A DNA stretch of 64,000 nucleotides from Thiomicrorhabdus sp965603495 (GTDB lineage: Bacteria > Pseudomonadota > Gammaproteobacteria > Thiomicrospirales > Thiomicrospiraceae), in NCBI GenBank assembly GCA_965603495.1, contig CBFDDF010000009.1:1-64000 (forward strand). The letters run 5' to 3'. The notes under the pieces were generated by a model. It was not told the DNA's origin, ran no database searches, and was given only the letters and a program-made list of their open reading frames with translations. The position numbers and the translations under genes are program-made. Shown here one piece after another: positions 52,150-60,013 of the stretch; position 1 is the first letter of the stretch, and every line of letters begins with the position of its first letter.

Positions 52150-52965
52150 TTACTCAGAAGCTTGTTTATGCAAATGAACGTCCATTTGAGGATAAGGAAT
52201 AGTAATACCCGCTTCATCAAAAGCCAGTTTTACTTTCTCATTCATATCCCAAGATACTTTCCAGTAATCCCCTGTATTCACCCAAGGACGAACGATAAAG
52301 TTAACGCTGCTTTCCGCTAAGGCAGACAGAGCCACTACTGGCGCGGGATCTTTTAAAATACGTTCATCTTCAGCCACCAAGGCTTCAAGAATGGCTTTTA
52401 CTTTGCGAATATCATCGTCATAACCAATCCCAAAAACCATATCAACACGACGTGTATCACGTGCCGAGAAGTTGGTAATTGGACCACCATAGATGCCACC
52501 GTTTGGCACAATCACTTCTTTATTATCGCCAGTACGCATGGTTGTGCTGAAAATTTGCACCTTTTCAACCACACCAGAAATGCCACCAGCTTCAACAAAA
52601 TCACCACTCTTAAAGGGTTTGAAAACCAAAATCATCACGCCGGCTGCAAAATTCTGCATAGAGCCTTGTAATGCCAAACCAATTGCTAAACCGGCAGCGG
52701 CAATCAAAGCAACCAATGACGATGTATCCACTCCCAATTGATCTAACGCGGCAATAATGACAAACAAGATTAACACTGCATTGACAATGGATGCGATAAA
52801 ATTAATCAGCATCTCATCCATCGCTGGAGAGCGGCCTAATAGTTTCTTAACCAGACTAACCACCATCTTCACGACAAACTTACCGACCACAAAGATCAGG
52901 ATTGCCATTGCAATCTTGATACTCCAAGGCATCGCGTATTCATTCAAAAGCAGATCTAAATCCAT
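52150..52965 (-). CDS. mscS: Small-conductance mechanosensitive channel MscS
   Basis: 271 residues, close to E. coli MscS (286). Three N-terminal helices, with pore helix TM3 carrying the Gly/Ala pattern G-L-A-I-G-L-A-L-Q-G, then the conserved F-K-P-F-K-S-G-D-F-V hinge and the beta domain with V-P-N-G-G-I-Y. It opens on membrane tension during hypo-osmotic shock. It is followed by its own terminator. Confidence 0.94.
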   Translation of the reverse strand: MDLDLLLNEYAMPWSIKIAMAILIFVVGKFVVKMVVSLVKKLLGRSPAMDEMLINFIASIVNAVLILFVIIAALDQLGVDTSSLVALIAAAGLAIGLALQGSMQNFAAGVMILVFKPFKSGDFVEAGGISGVVEKVQIFSTTMRTGDNKEVIVPNGGIYGGPITNFSARDTRRVDMVFGIGYDDDIRKVKAILEALVAEDERILKDPAPVVALSALAESSVNFIVRPWVNTGDYWKVSWDMNEKVKLAFDEAGITIPYPQMDVHLHKQASE

Positions 52966-53049
52966 GTTGTATTCCTTTCAATTTATTAAATTTTATTTAT
53001 TCAATAACCCATCGAGAGCCTGCAACTTGCATCACAGAAAACAGCGTGA

Positions 53050-53961
53050 TTATTTAGTAATCAGAGTGCCTACACCTTCATCCGTAAAGACTTCTAACAT
53101 GACAGCATGTTCAACTCGACCATCAATAATATGTGAAGAATGTACCCCATTTTCCACTGCATCTAAAGCACATTGTATTTTAGGTAACATTCCGCCATAA
53201 ATTGTGCCATCCGCCACCAGCGTGGCAACACTCTGTGCGTTCAAACCTGTTAATAACTGCCCTTGCTTATCTAATAACCCCGCTGTATTGGTTAACAGTA
53301 TGAGTTTTTCAGCATTCATGGCTTCGGCGACTTTACCCGCCACCAAATCGGCATTGATATTATATGAATGCCCATCTACACCAACCCCAACAGGCGCAAT
53401 GACGGGGATAAAATCTCCTTGAATTAACATATCCAAGACTTTGGTATTGATTTTTTCTACCTCACCGACATGACCTAAATCGATAATTTCAGGTGCATTA
53501 AGTTCTGGGGCATCACGACGCATTTCTAATTTAGTCGCACAAATTAAATTACCATCTTTTCCAGTCAGGCCGACGGCATTACCGCCATGTTGATGAATCA
53601 AATTCACAATCTCTTTATTGACTTGACCACCCAACACCATCTCGACGATATCCATAGTTTCAGTATCGGTAACACGCATGCCTTGCACAAATTCAGACTC
53701 TTTACCAATACGCGCTAGCAGGTTACCAATTTGCGGGCCGCCTCCGTGCACCACGATTGGGTTCATGCCCACTAATTTCATCAACACGATATCCCGCGCA
53801 AAACCTTCTTTAAGTTTTTCATCAACCATGGCATTGCCACCATATTTAACGACAATTGTTTTGCCGGCAAAGCGTTGAATATACGGTAAGGCTTCGGCCA
53901 ATACTGTTGCGACATTCTGAGCTTGTGCTTTATTTAAGTTCATGGTGTTCTGTGCTCTCAT
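53050..53961 (-). CDS. argB: Acetylglutamate kinase
   Basis: 303 residues. Amino-acid kinase fold with V-V-K-Y-G-G-N-A-M at about 38-46, I-V-V-H-G-G-G-P-Q and the C-terminal G-T-L-I. It phosphorylates N-acetylglutamate, step two of arginine synthesis. ATG 53961 is the longest start; Met7 (53943) is also plausible, and neither has a strong ribosome site. Yaj Q lies upstream on the same strand. Confidence 0.96.
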   Translation of the reverse strand: MRAQNTMNLNKAQAQNVATVLAEALPYIQRFAGKTIVVKYGGNAMVDEKLKEGFARDIVLMKLVGMNPIVVHGGGPQIGNLLARIGKESEFVQGMRVTDTETMDIVEMVLGGQVNKEIVNLIHQHGGNAVGLTGKDGNLICATKLEMRRDAPELNAPEIIDLGHVGEVEKINTKVLDMLIQGDFIPVIAPVGVGVDGHSYNINADLVAGKVAEAMNAEKLILLTNTAGLLDKQGQLLTGLNAQSVATLVADGTIYGGMLPKIQCALDAVENGVHSSHIIDGRVEHAVMLEVFTDEGVGTLITK

Positions 53962-53995
53962 GGGAATTTATCTCTTCCATTTTAATGAATTAAAA

Positions 53996-54481
53996 TTAGT
54001 CTCTAAAGTTATTGAACTGCAAAGGTAATTCTAGGTCTTCCATACCACGCAACATCTGCATCACTTCTTGCAAATCATCGCGTTTTTTGCCAGTCACACG
54101 CACACTGTCACCTTGACCTGCCGTCTGAACCTTAAGTTTGGCGTCTTTAATGGCTTTAATAACTTTCTTAATCATTGCCGCATCCAGACCTTCTTTCATC
54201 TCGACTTCTTGCTTGGCGGTTTTAAGCTGTACGTCAGCGTCTTTTCGCTCCATACACTTAACATCAATGCCACGACGATTCGCTTTTTGGACCAAAATAT
54301 CAAACATTTGGTCTAATTGAAAATCCGACTGCGAGTGCATAGTGACAGTGGTATCTTTAAGGACAAATTTTGAATCACTGCCCTTAAAATCATAACGTGT
54401 TGTGACTTCTTTATTGGCTTGATCAATTGCATTTGTTAATTCGTGTTTATCCAGTTCTGAAACGATATCAAATGAAGGCAT
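53996..54481 (-). CDS. yajQ: YajQ-family nucleotide-binding protein
   Basis: 161 residues, full length. The N-terminal M-P-S-F-D-I-V-S-E, the Y-D-F-K-G-S and the end L-P-L-Q-F-x-N-F-R-D are all family hallmarks. Two tandem ferredoxin-like domains are expected. Some YajQ proteins bind c-di-GMP, which would fit the many c-di-GMP enzymes here. AGGAG lies directly after a palindrome copy in the 5' leader. Confidence 0.95.
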   Translation of the reverse strand: MPSFDIVSELDKHELTNAIDQANKEVTTRYDFKGSDSKFVLKDTTVTMHSQSDFQLDQMFDILVQKANRRGIDVKCMERKDADVQLKTAKQEVEMKEGLDAAMIKKVIKAIKDAKLKVQTAGQGDSVRVTGKKRDDLQEVMQMLRGMEDLELPLQFNNFRD

Positions 54482-54492
54482 TATTTGCTCCT

Positions 54493-54504
54493 ACCAGGCC
54501 TGGT
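54493..54504. repeat. Dispersed palindrome copy 18 (exact, before yajQ)
   Basis: Exact ACCAGGCCTGGT abutting the AGGAG ribosome site of yajQ on the minus strand, so any RNA hairpin would sit next to the site. Confidence 0.9.
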
Positions 54505-54679
54505 GCCTTTATCAAAGACAACTCAAGCATTAATTTATTGAAAATAAGTTGGCATTATTTTACCACTAGATAAGCATTTTGTTTAATGGCACTTGCACTC
54601 TATAATAAGTTTCTCAGTTTTATTTGATTCAACCTCTTAAAATGATTCAAACAGACCTAAATAAAAAGACAATCCCTTC

Positions 54680-55885
54680 ATGAATCGCCCCCCTTTTACA
54701 GCCACTATCGCGCAGATTGCAAAACAGATCCAACCGTTTCATGTCATGAAAATTCTCGGTGAAGCCAAAGCAATGGAAGCGGCGGGCAAAAAAATCATCC
54801 ACATGGAAATCGGCGAACCGGATTTTCCGTCATTGCCATGTGTCCATGAGGCCGCAGTGCAGGCCGCAGCTTTAGGACTAACCCATTACACGCCAACAAT
54901 GGGATTACCGGCATTAAGAGACAAGCTGGCTCATTTTTACCAGAGCTTTTATCATGCCGAAGTCGCTGCCGACAATATTATGATTACCCCGGGTTCCTCC
55001 AGTGCTTTACACATGGTATTGACTGCCATTATTAACCCGGGAGATAAAGTATTATTGAGCGATCCCGCCTATCCATGTAATCGTCAGTTTGTAAAATTGC
55101 TACAAGGTGAGATTATTGGGGTGCCCGTCAGCAGTGACACCCAATATCAACTAAATACCGAATTACTCAAAACCCATTGGCAGTCGGGTATTAAAGCCGT
55201 GATGGTCGCCAGTCCGGCCAATCCAACCGGGACGATTATTGAACAAGAGGAACTGCTTTCCATGGCGAACTTTCTTGCCGAGCAAAATTGTTATTTTATT
55301 GTCGATGAAATCTACCAAGGACTGGTTTACGAACGTCCTGCAGAAAGTATCTTGGCGCATAAAAACTTACCGGATAATGTCATTGTCATTAACTCATTCT
55401 CTAAGTTTTTTGGTATGACTGGCTGGCGTCTAGGCTGGTGTGTCGCTCCCGACATACTTATGCCCGTGTTAGATCGCCTCGGCCAAAATCTATTTTTAGC
55501 CGCACCAACGCCTTCACAATATGGCGCTTTACGCGTATTAGAAGCCGATGCTCTGGCGGATTTAGAGCAACGTAGACAGATTTTTGAATCACGCCGCAAC
55601 GCCCTATATCACAGTATGCTAGACGCAGGTTTTCGCCTAAAAACTCTACCGCAAGGGGCGTTCTATCTCTACTGGGACGTCTCCGACTTTACCGATAATG
55701 CAGACCAATTCTGTTCCGAGTTATTGCAAGCCACTGGCGTAGCCATTACCCCCGGACGAGATTTTGGCGACTATCAAGCCAATCAACATGTCCGCTTAGC
55801 CTATACAACGACAGAACCTGAACTGAAACTGGCGGTTCAAAAGATTTCTGAGTTTATGAGAAAGTATATTCCATCAGAAATATGA
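54680..55885 (+). CDS. PLP-dependent class I aminotransferase
   Basis: 401 residues. Class I/II fold with G-E-P-D-F near 43, S-P-A-N-P-T-G near 178, a PLP-Lys context S-F-S-K-F-F-G-M-T-G-W-R near 235 and the C-terminal R-L-A-Y-T-T. It is of the AspC/AlaA-like group, using alanine or aspartate type amino acids; exact substrate not shown. Preceded by a 198-base region and not in an evident operon. Confidence 0.88.
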   Translation: MNRPPFTATIAQIAKQIQPFHVMKILGEAKAMEAAGKKIIHMEIGEPDFPSLPCVHEAAVQAAALGLTHYTPTMGLPALRDKLAHFYQSFYHAEVAADNIMITPGSSSALHMVLTAIINPGDKVLLSDPAYPCNRQFVKLLQGEIIGVPVSSDTQYQLNTELLKTHWQSGIKAVMVASPANPTGTIIEQEELLSMANFLAEQNCYFIVDEIYQGLVYERPAESILAHKNLPDNVIVINSFSKFFGMTGWRLGWCVAPDILMPVLDRLGQNLFLAAPTPSQYGALRVLEADALADLEQRRQIFESRRNALYHSMLDAGFRLKTLPQGAFYLYWDVSDFTDNADQFCSELLQATGVAITPGRDFGDYQANQHVRLAYTTTEPELKLAVQKISEFMRKYIPSEI

Positions 55886-56087
55886 CATTGAACACACGAC
55901 CGCGAACGAGTGTGTAAATTTAAAAATGCCCTTCCATTACACACGATTCATTAGTCTACTAAACTGCTTCACAATAAGACTTAATCATTGAATCACAAAT
56001 TTAACCTTATTAGGCATTCGTATCTTTAATGCTCTCCTGAGCAACTTAACCCTATAATAAACAAACCCCTCACTCAGGATTCCACAG

Positions 56088-56795
56088 ATGCTACGTACAG
56101 TTTTTTTACGTTTATTAACCTTACCCATTCTGTTTTTAAGCAGCAATACCCAAGCTTTTGAGAGCAGTAATATACAGCTACTGTATTCTGACCAGTTTGA
56201 TGGCGATGCCTTTATTTACGACACCCGGGATGGCACCAAAACCACCTTAACATTGGAGCATTTTCGTACCTGGTCAGGCGGCGATCTGTTTATGTTTGCC
56301 GACTTAACCCAAGGCGAAAAATTTGATGGGACAAAACAAGCTGTGTATGCTGAATTCAGTCCTCGATTTTCTCTCTCAAAACTCAGCGGAAAAAACCTAT
56401 CAACAAACTGGGCAAAAGACTTCTATCTATCAACACAAGTCAATCTAGGCGATGGCTATGAAGCCTATTTGGCTGGGGTCGGTGTCAATTTAAACCTACC
56501 TTTCTTCAACTTTGTTTCTTTGAATCTATATCACAAACGTGATAACTTCAAAAACAGCACATACCAACTGACCCCCGTCTTCCAAACACAGGAGTTTAAG
56601 CGATTCCATCTGGAAGGCTTTTGGGACATCACTGAAAATGACTGGCAAACTCATCAACAACTGCTTTACAATTTTCAGGACAGTTTCTCAAGCGCTAGAC
56701 CAATGTATATTGGCTTAGAGTGGATTAAATATGAACAATACGCCAGCCATACAGGCAGCAACGCGTTGCAAGCGATGCTTAAGCTGCAGTTTTAA
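56088..56795 (+). CDS. Tsx-like outer-membrane channel protein
   Basis: 235 residues. A signal peptide ends at about 23 (T-Q-A|F). The mature part is a small beta-barrel with alternating strands and a C-terminal L-Q-F, resembling the Tsx / DUF5020 nucleoside-channel group. Substrate is inferred from the family only. The downstream gene dut is convergent. Confidence 0.75.
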   Translation: MLRTVFLRLLTLPILFLSSNTQAFESSNIQLLYSDQFDGDAFIYDTRDGTKTTLTLEHFRTWSGGDLFMFADLTQGEKFDGTKQAVYAEFSPRFSLSKLSGKNLSTNWAKDFYLSTQVNLGDGYEAYLAGVGVNLNLPFFNFVSLNLYHKRDNFKNSTYQLTPVFQTQEFKRFHLEGFWDITENDWQTHQQLLYNFQDSFSSARPMYIGLEWIKYEQYASHTGSNALQAMLKLQF

Positions 56796-56883
56796 AGACC
56801 ACTAATAAAAGTAGTGCGCGATGTAGCGAGTTGATTGCGTTTGCCATATTCACTCCTCTTTCAACCCCCTTAAAACTCAGGCA

Positions 56884-56905
56884 TAAAAAAACCACCAGGC
56901 CTGGT
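56884..56905 (-). terminator. Palindrome-based terminator of dut
   Basis: On the minus strand ACCAGGCCTGGT is followed by GG and seven T, 52 bases past the dut stop. The palindrome serves as the stem, so here a family copy is placed where a terminator should be. Confidence 0.6.
56894..56905. repeat. Dispersed palindrome copy 19 (exact)
   Basis: Exact ACCAGGCCTGGT in the convergent gap between the Tsx-like gene and dut. Confidence 0.9.
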
Positions 56906-56956
56906 AGGTCTGATGGCTTTTATTTTAAGGGCGGTTATAACAATGGGTTGTTTGCT

Positions 56957-57418
56957 TTATTGAGTGCCCGTATGGCCAAAGCCACCTTCGCCACGTTCAG
57001 TGGCATCACCAAACTCTGTCACTTCAGTAAATACTGGCTGTAAAACCGGCACAATCACCATTTGTGCAATGCGCTCACCCACAGCAACGGTATAGGCGAC
57101 ATCACTACGGTTCCAACAAGAGACCATTAACGGCCCTTGATAATCCGAATCAATCAAGCCAACTAAGTTGCCTAGGACAATCCCGTGTTTATGGCCTAAA
57201 CCAGAGCGAGGCAGTAACATTGCCGCCAAGCCACTGTCGTCCAAATGAATCGCCATACCGGTCGGTATTAAAACAGTTTGACCTGGCTCAATCGTCAAAT
57301 CTTCATCAATACATGCGCGTAAATCTAAGCCTGCAGAACCTTTCGTGCCGTAATGTGGCATTTCGATTTCATTGCCAAGGCGTTTGTCTAAAATTTTGTA
57401 TTGAACTTGTAGCGTCAT
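56957..57418 (-). CDS. dut: dUTP diphosphatase
   Basis: 153 residues, the usual length of trimeric dUTPase. All five motifs are seen: A-G-L-D-L-R-A, P-R-S-G-L-G-H-K-H-G, G-L-I-D-S-D-Y-Q-G, G-E-R-I-A-Q-M-V and the C-terminal R-G-E-G-G-F-G-H-T-G. It removes dUTP, keeping uracil out of DNA. Monocistronic. Confidence 0.97.
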   Translation of the reverse strand: MTLQVQYKILDKRLGNEIEMPHYGTKGSAGLDLRACIDEDLTIEPGQTVLIPTGMAIHLDDSGLAAMLLPRSGLGHKHGIVLGNLVGLIDSDYQGPLMVSCWNRSDVAYTVAVGERIAQMVIVPVLQPVFTEVTEFGDATERGEGGFGHTGTQ

Positions 57419-57500
57419 GGTCTTCCCTTAATTGATCTAGATTAATCACATTTATAAATATTGGTGGAACATTCTACTACAGAGTCGCGACGCTGTATGC

Positions 57501-58295
57501 TTAGCGTAACACTGTTTTGTGTAGATGCTGGGCCACACCATTTTCGCTATTTGAAGGCGCAATCATCGCGTCTTTTAGCAACTGCTTGATATCTGAATGG
57601 GCATTCTGCATCACCACCGGTTCTCCCACCATTTGCAACATATCAATATCATTAAAGCCATCACCAAACGCCATGACTTCACTTGGCTCAACCCCTCTGC
57701 GCTGTAAAACAGACAGCAATGTTTGGCCTTTCGAAACGCCTTTATTCATCACTTCCAGATAGTTTTCCGTGGTAAATGTGATATACAAGTCACCACCTAA
57801 CTGCGCTATTAATTCTGTTTCAAGCGGTAACAATTGATCATGTTCAGCATGAAAATAAAACTTATCAATACCTTCTGGATTGAGTTTCGCAAAGTCCGTC
57901 AATTGATAACTGAACTGCGAACTGTGATGAATTGCTAATAAAGGTTCATTAGGGACTTCCACCCACCAATTATCACCTTGATAAATATTACGATGCACAC
58001 CAAATCCGGCACTTATCGTCAGGACTTGTGATGCTAAATCTCTCGGAATATGGTTTTCATATAGCAGCTCACCGGCTTGATTATGCACGCGGGCGCCATT
58101 CGAAGTAATCAGGCACGTTTCGATATCCAGTTGCTGTGCCAATGCAAAAACATCTTGAAAATGGCGACCTGTGGCTAACATCACTTTAATCCCAAGGGCA
58201 TCAACGGCTTGTAACGCCTGCTTACAAACCGGGGTAATTTGATGATGGTGATCGAGTAAAGTCCCGTCTAAATCGGTAACAACGAGTTTAAGCAT
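57501..58295 (-). CDS. Cof-type HAD-IIB phosphatase
   Basis: 264 residues. HAD motifs D-L-D-G-T-L-L at about 8-14, L-A-T-G-R, the K in K-G-x-T and G-D-G-F-N-D-I-D-M at about 211-219. It belongs to the Cof/YbhA group that dephosphorylates sugar phosphates, nucleotides or PLP; substrate not determined. Upstream it is divergent from the alanine symporter gene. Confidence 0.9.
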   Translation of the reverse strand: MLKLVVTDLDGTLLDHHHQITPVCKQALQAVDALGIKVMLATGRHFQDVFALAQQLDIETCLITSNGARVHNQAGELLYENHIPRDLASQVLTISAGFGVHRNIYQGDNWWVEVPNEPLLAIHHSSQFSYQLTDFAKLNPEGIDKFYFHAEHDQLLPLETELIAQLGGDLYITFTTENYLEVMNKGVSKGQTLLSVLQRRGVEPSEVMAFGDGFNDIDMLQMVGEPVVMQNAHSDIKQLLKDAMIAPSNSENGVAQHLHKTVLR

Positions 58296-58374
58296 AAGAC
58301 CTGTCTAATGAAGTATTTAAGGCCGCTATTGTGCCTCAATACTCGGTGTAAATCAAAACTAGGCAGGTAAGTTA

Positions 58375-58394
58375 ATGCCTAAGTGATTAGGCAT
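58375..58394 (+). other. Perfect hairpin with GUGA loop upstream of the AGCS symporter
   Basis: ATGCCTAA-GTGA-TTAGGCAT: eight perfect pairs closed by a GNRA-type tetraloop, about 95 bases before the symporter ATG. No T run follows, so it is not a terminator. It may be an RNA structure in the leader or a protein site. Confidence 0.4.
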
Positions 58395-58488
58395 ACGCAA
58401 TTGAATCTAGTCCATTGATAAAGGTCTTTTTCTCGACAACACAGGACTTTCCAGGTAATTTAATTAAAACTTTTAGGGAAAGCTGATT

Positions 58489-59829
58489 ATGGAATCAATT
58501 AACGACATTTTATCAACCGCCAGCAGTTGGGCTTGGGGACCAGCCATGCTGATTCTATTGCTAGGGACAGGATTGTATTTAACCATTCGCTTACGTTTTC
58601 TGCCGTTGAGAAACCTTTTCTATGCCTTTAGTCTTTTATGGAGAAGTCGTAATTCAAAAGCAGAAGGCGACATCAGTCCGTTTTCCGCGTTAATGACAGC
58701 GATGGCTGCAACTGTAGGGACGGGGAATATCGCCGGCGTTGCGGCTGCCCTGTTTATCGGTGGACCTGGGGCTATTTTCTGGATGTGGATGACGGCACTG
58801 GTCGGCATGGCGACTAAATACAGTGAAGCGCTACTCGCGGTAAAATACCGTGAAACCGATGAAGATGGTCGGCACGTAGGTGGCCCGATGTATTACATAA
58901 AAAACGGCATGGGCGAAAAGTGGAAACCGCTCGCCGTTGCGTTTGCCCTGTTTGGCACCATTGCCGCATTTGGCATCGGTAATATGGTGCAAGCCAATGC
59001 GGTGGCTGGTGCAATGGAAACCGCCTTTGGGTTTGACAATCAAGCCACCGGCATTGTCTTGATGGTATTGGTGGGGCTCGTCATGTTTGGAGGTATCCAA
59101 CGCATCGCTCATACTGCGACCGCTTTAGTCCCGGTTATGGCCATTTTATACATTGGTTTCTCATTGTATATTCTAGGGTCCTACATCGACCAACTACCAG
59201 GCGCTTTAGTGACCATCGTTGAAAGCGCCTTTACCGGCAGTGCTGCCGCGGGTGGATTTGCGGGCGCGGGTCTTATCCTAGCGATTCAATTTGGCGTGGC
59301 GCGTGGTGTATTCTCTAATGAAGCTGGTATGGGGACTGCGCCGATAGCACATGCGGCCGCCAAAACTAATGACCCGGTTGAGCAAGGCCACATTGCCATG
59401 TTGGGGACTTTTATTGATACGATTATTCTCTGCACCATGACCGCATTGGTGATTATGGTGACCGGAGTTTGGCAGAGTGGTGAAACTGGCTCGCCACTGA
59501 CCGCGCTGGCATTTGCGACAGGCTTGGATTCTGATTTAGGGGCGGTGGTGGTGGCTGTGGCCTTAGCCATATTCGCTTTCACGACCTTACTTGGATGGAG
59601 TTATTATGGCGAGCGTTGTGCCGAATATTTAGCTGGCACCAAAGTCATCACCAGCTACCGTATCCTTTGGGTATTGGCTGTATTTGCGGGTGCGGCTCTC
59701 TCGAACCACTTTAATACCGTATTGATTCTGGCGGACGTATTGAATGCCCTGATGGCGATTCCCAACTTAATTGCTTTACTGGTGCTTTCTCCGGTCATTA
59801 TCAAACTCAGTCAAGCACAGAAGAAGTAA
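58489..59829 (+). CDS. Alanine/glycine:cation symporter (AGCS family)
   Basis: 446 residues with 10-11 membrane helices. The AGCS signature G-T-G-N-I-A-G-V-A and the G-V-A-R-G-V-F-S-N-E-A-G motif are both clear. It takes up alanine or glycine with sodium. AGGGA precedes the ATG. The gene ends in a long palindromic terminator. Confidence 0.94.
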   Translation: MESINDILSTASSWAWGPAMLILLLGTGLYLTIRLRFLPLRNLFYAFSLLWRSRNSKAEGDISPFSALMTAMAATVGTGNIAGVAAALFIGGPGAIFWMWMTALVGMATKYSEALLAVKYRETDEDGRHVGGPMYYIKNGMGEKWKPLAVAFALFGTIAAFGIGNMVQANAVAGAMETAFGFDNQATGIVLMVLVGLVMFGGIQRIAHTATALVPVMAILYIGFSLYILGSYIDQLPGALVTIVESAFTGSAAAGGFAGAGLILAIQFGVARGVFSNEAGMGTAPIAHAAAKTNDPVEQGHIAMLGTFIDTIILCTMTALVIMVTGVWQSGETGSPLTALAFATGLDSDLGAVVVAVALAIFAFTTLLGWSYYGERCAEYLAGTKVITSYRILWVLAVFAGAALSNHFNTVLILADVLNALMAIPNLIALLVLSPVIIKLSQAQKK

Positions 59830-59859
59830 TGAACAGCTATTAAAAGCCTTTAAAAACAG

Positions 59860-59897
59860 CAAAAGCCAACTGACCAGGCCTGGTCAGTTGGCTTTTG
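59860..59897. terminator. 38-base perfect palindrome, bidirectional terminator
   Basis: From 59860 to 59897 every base pairs with its mirror (19-base arms, no spacer); the centre is the dispersed palindrome. The outermost A4/T4 pairs give a T stretch on each strand. It lies between the convergent AGCS symporter and GGDEF-EAL genes, as expected for a shared terminator. Confidence 0.8.
59873..59884. repeat. Dispersed palindrome copy 20 (exact, terminator core)
   Basis: Exact ACCAGGCCTGGT, extended by 13 further matching pairs on each side. Confidence 0.92.
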
Positions 59898-60013
59898 TTG
59901 TTTATTGAAGCCTAAAATCTCATAAATGTAGTTGGAAGAATGGCTTTGCTCACCCTCAAAAGTTCATCATCAGTACCTTCGCCTTACCCTCTGACGTGAC
60001 CTCTATAAAAAAC

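Noticed and set aside
57064..57435. 123-codon plus-strand ORF over dut
   Set aside because: It is the antisense shadow of the well-supported dut gene.
44..59884. Palindrome family as transposon ends or REP sequences
   Set aside because: Flanks are unrelated, no transposase-like ORF or target duplications are seen, and the unit is only 12-16 bases.
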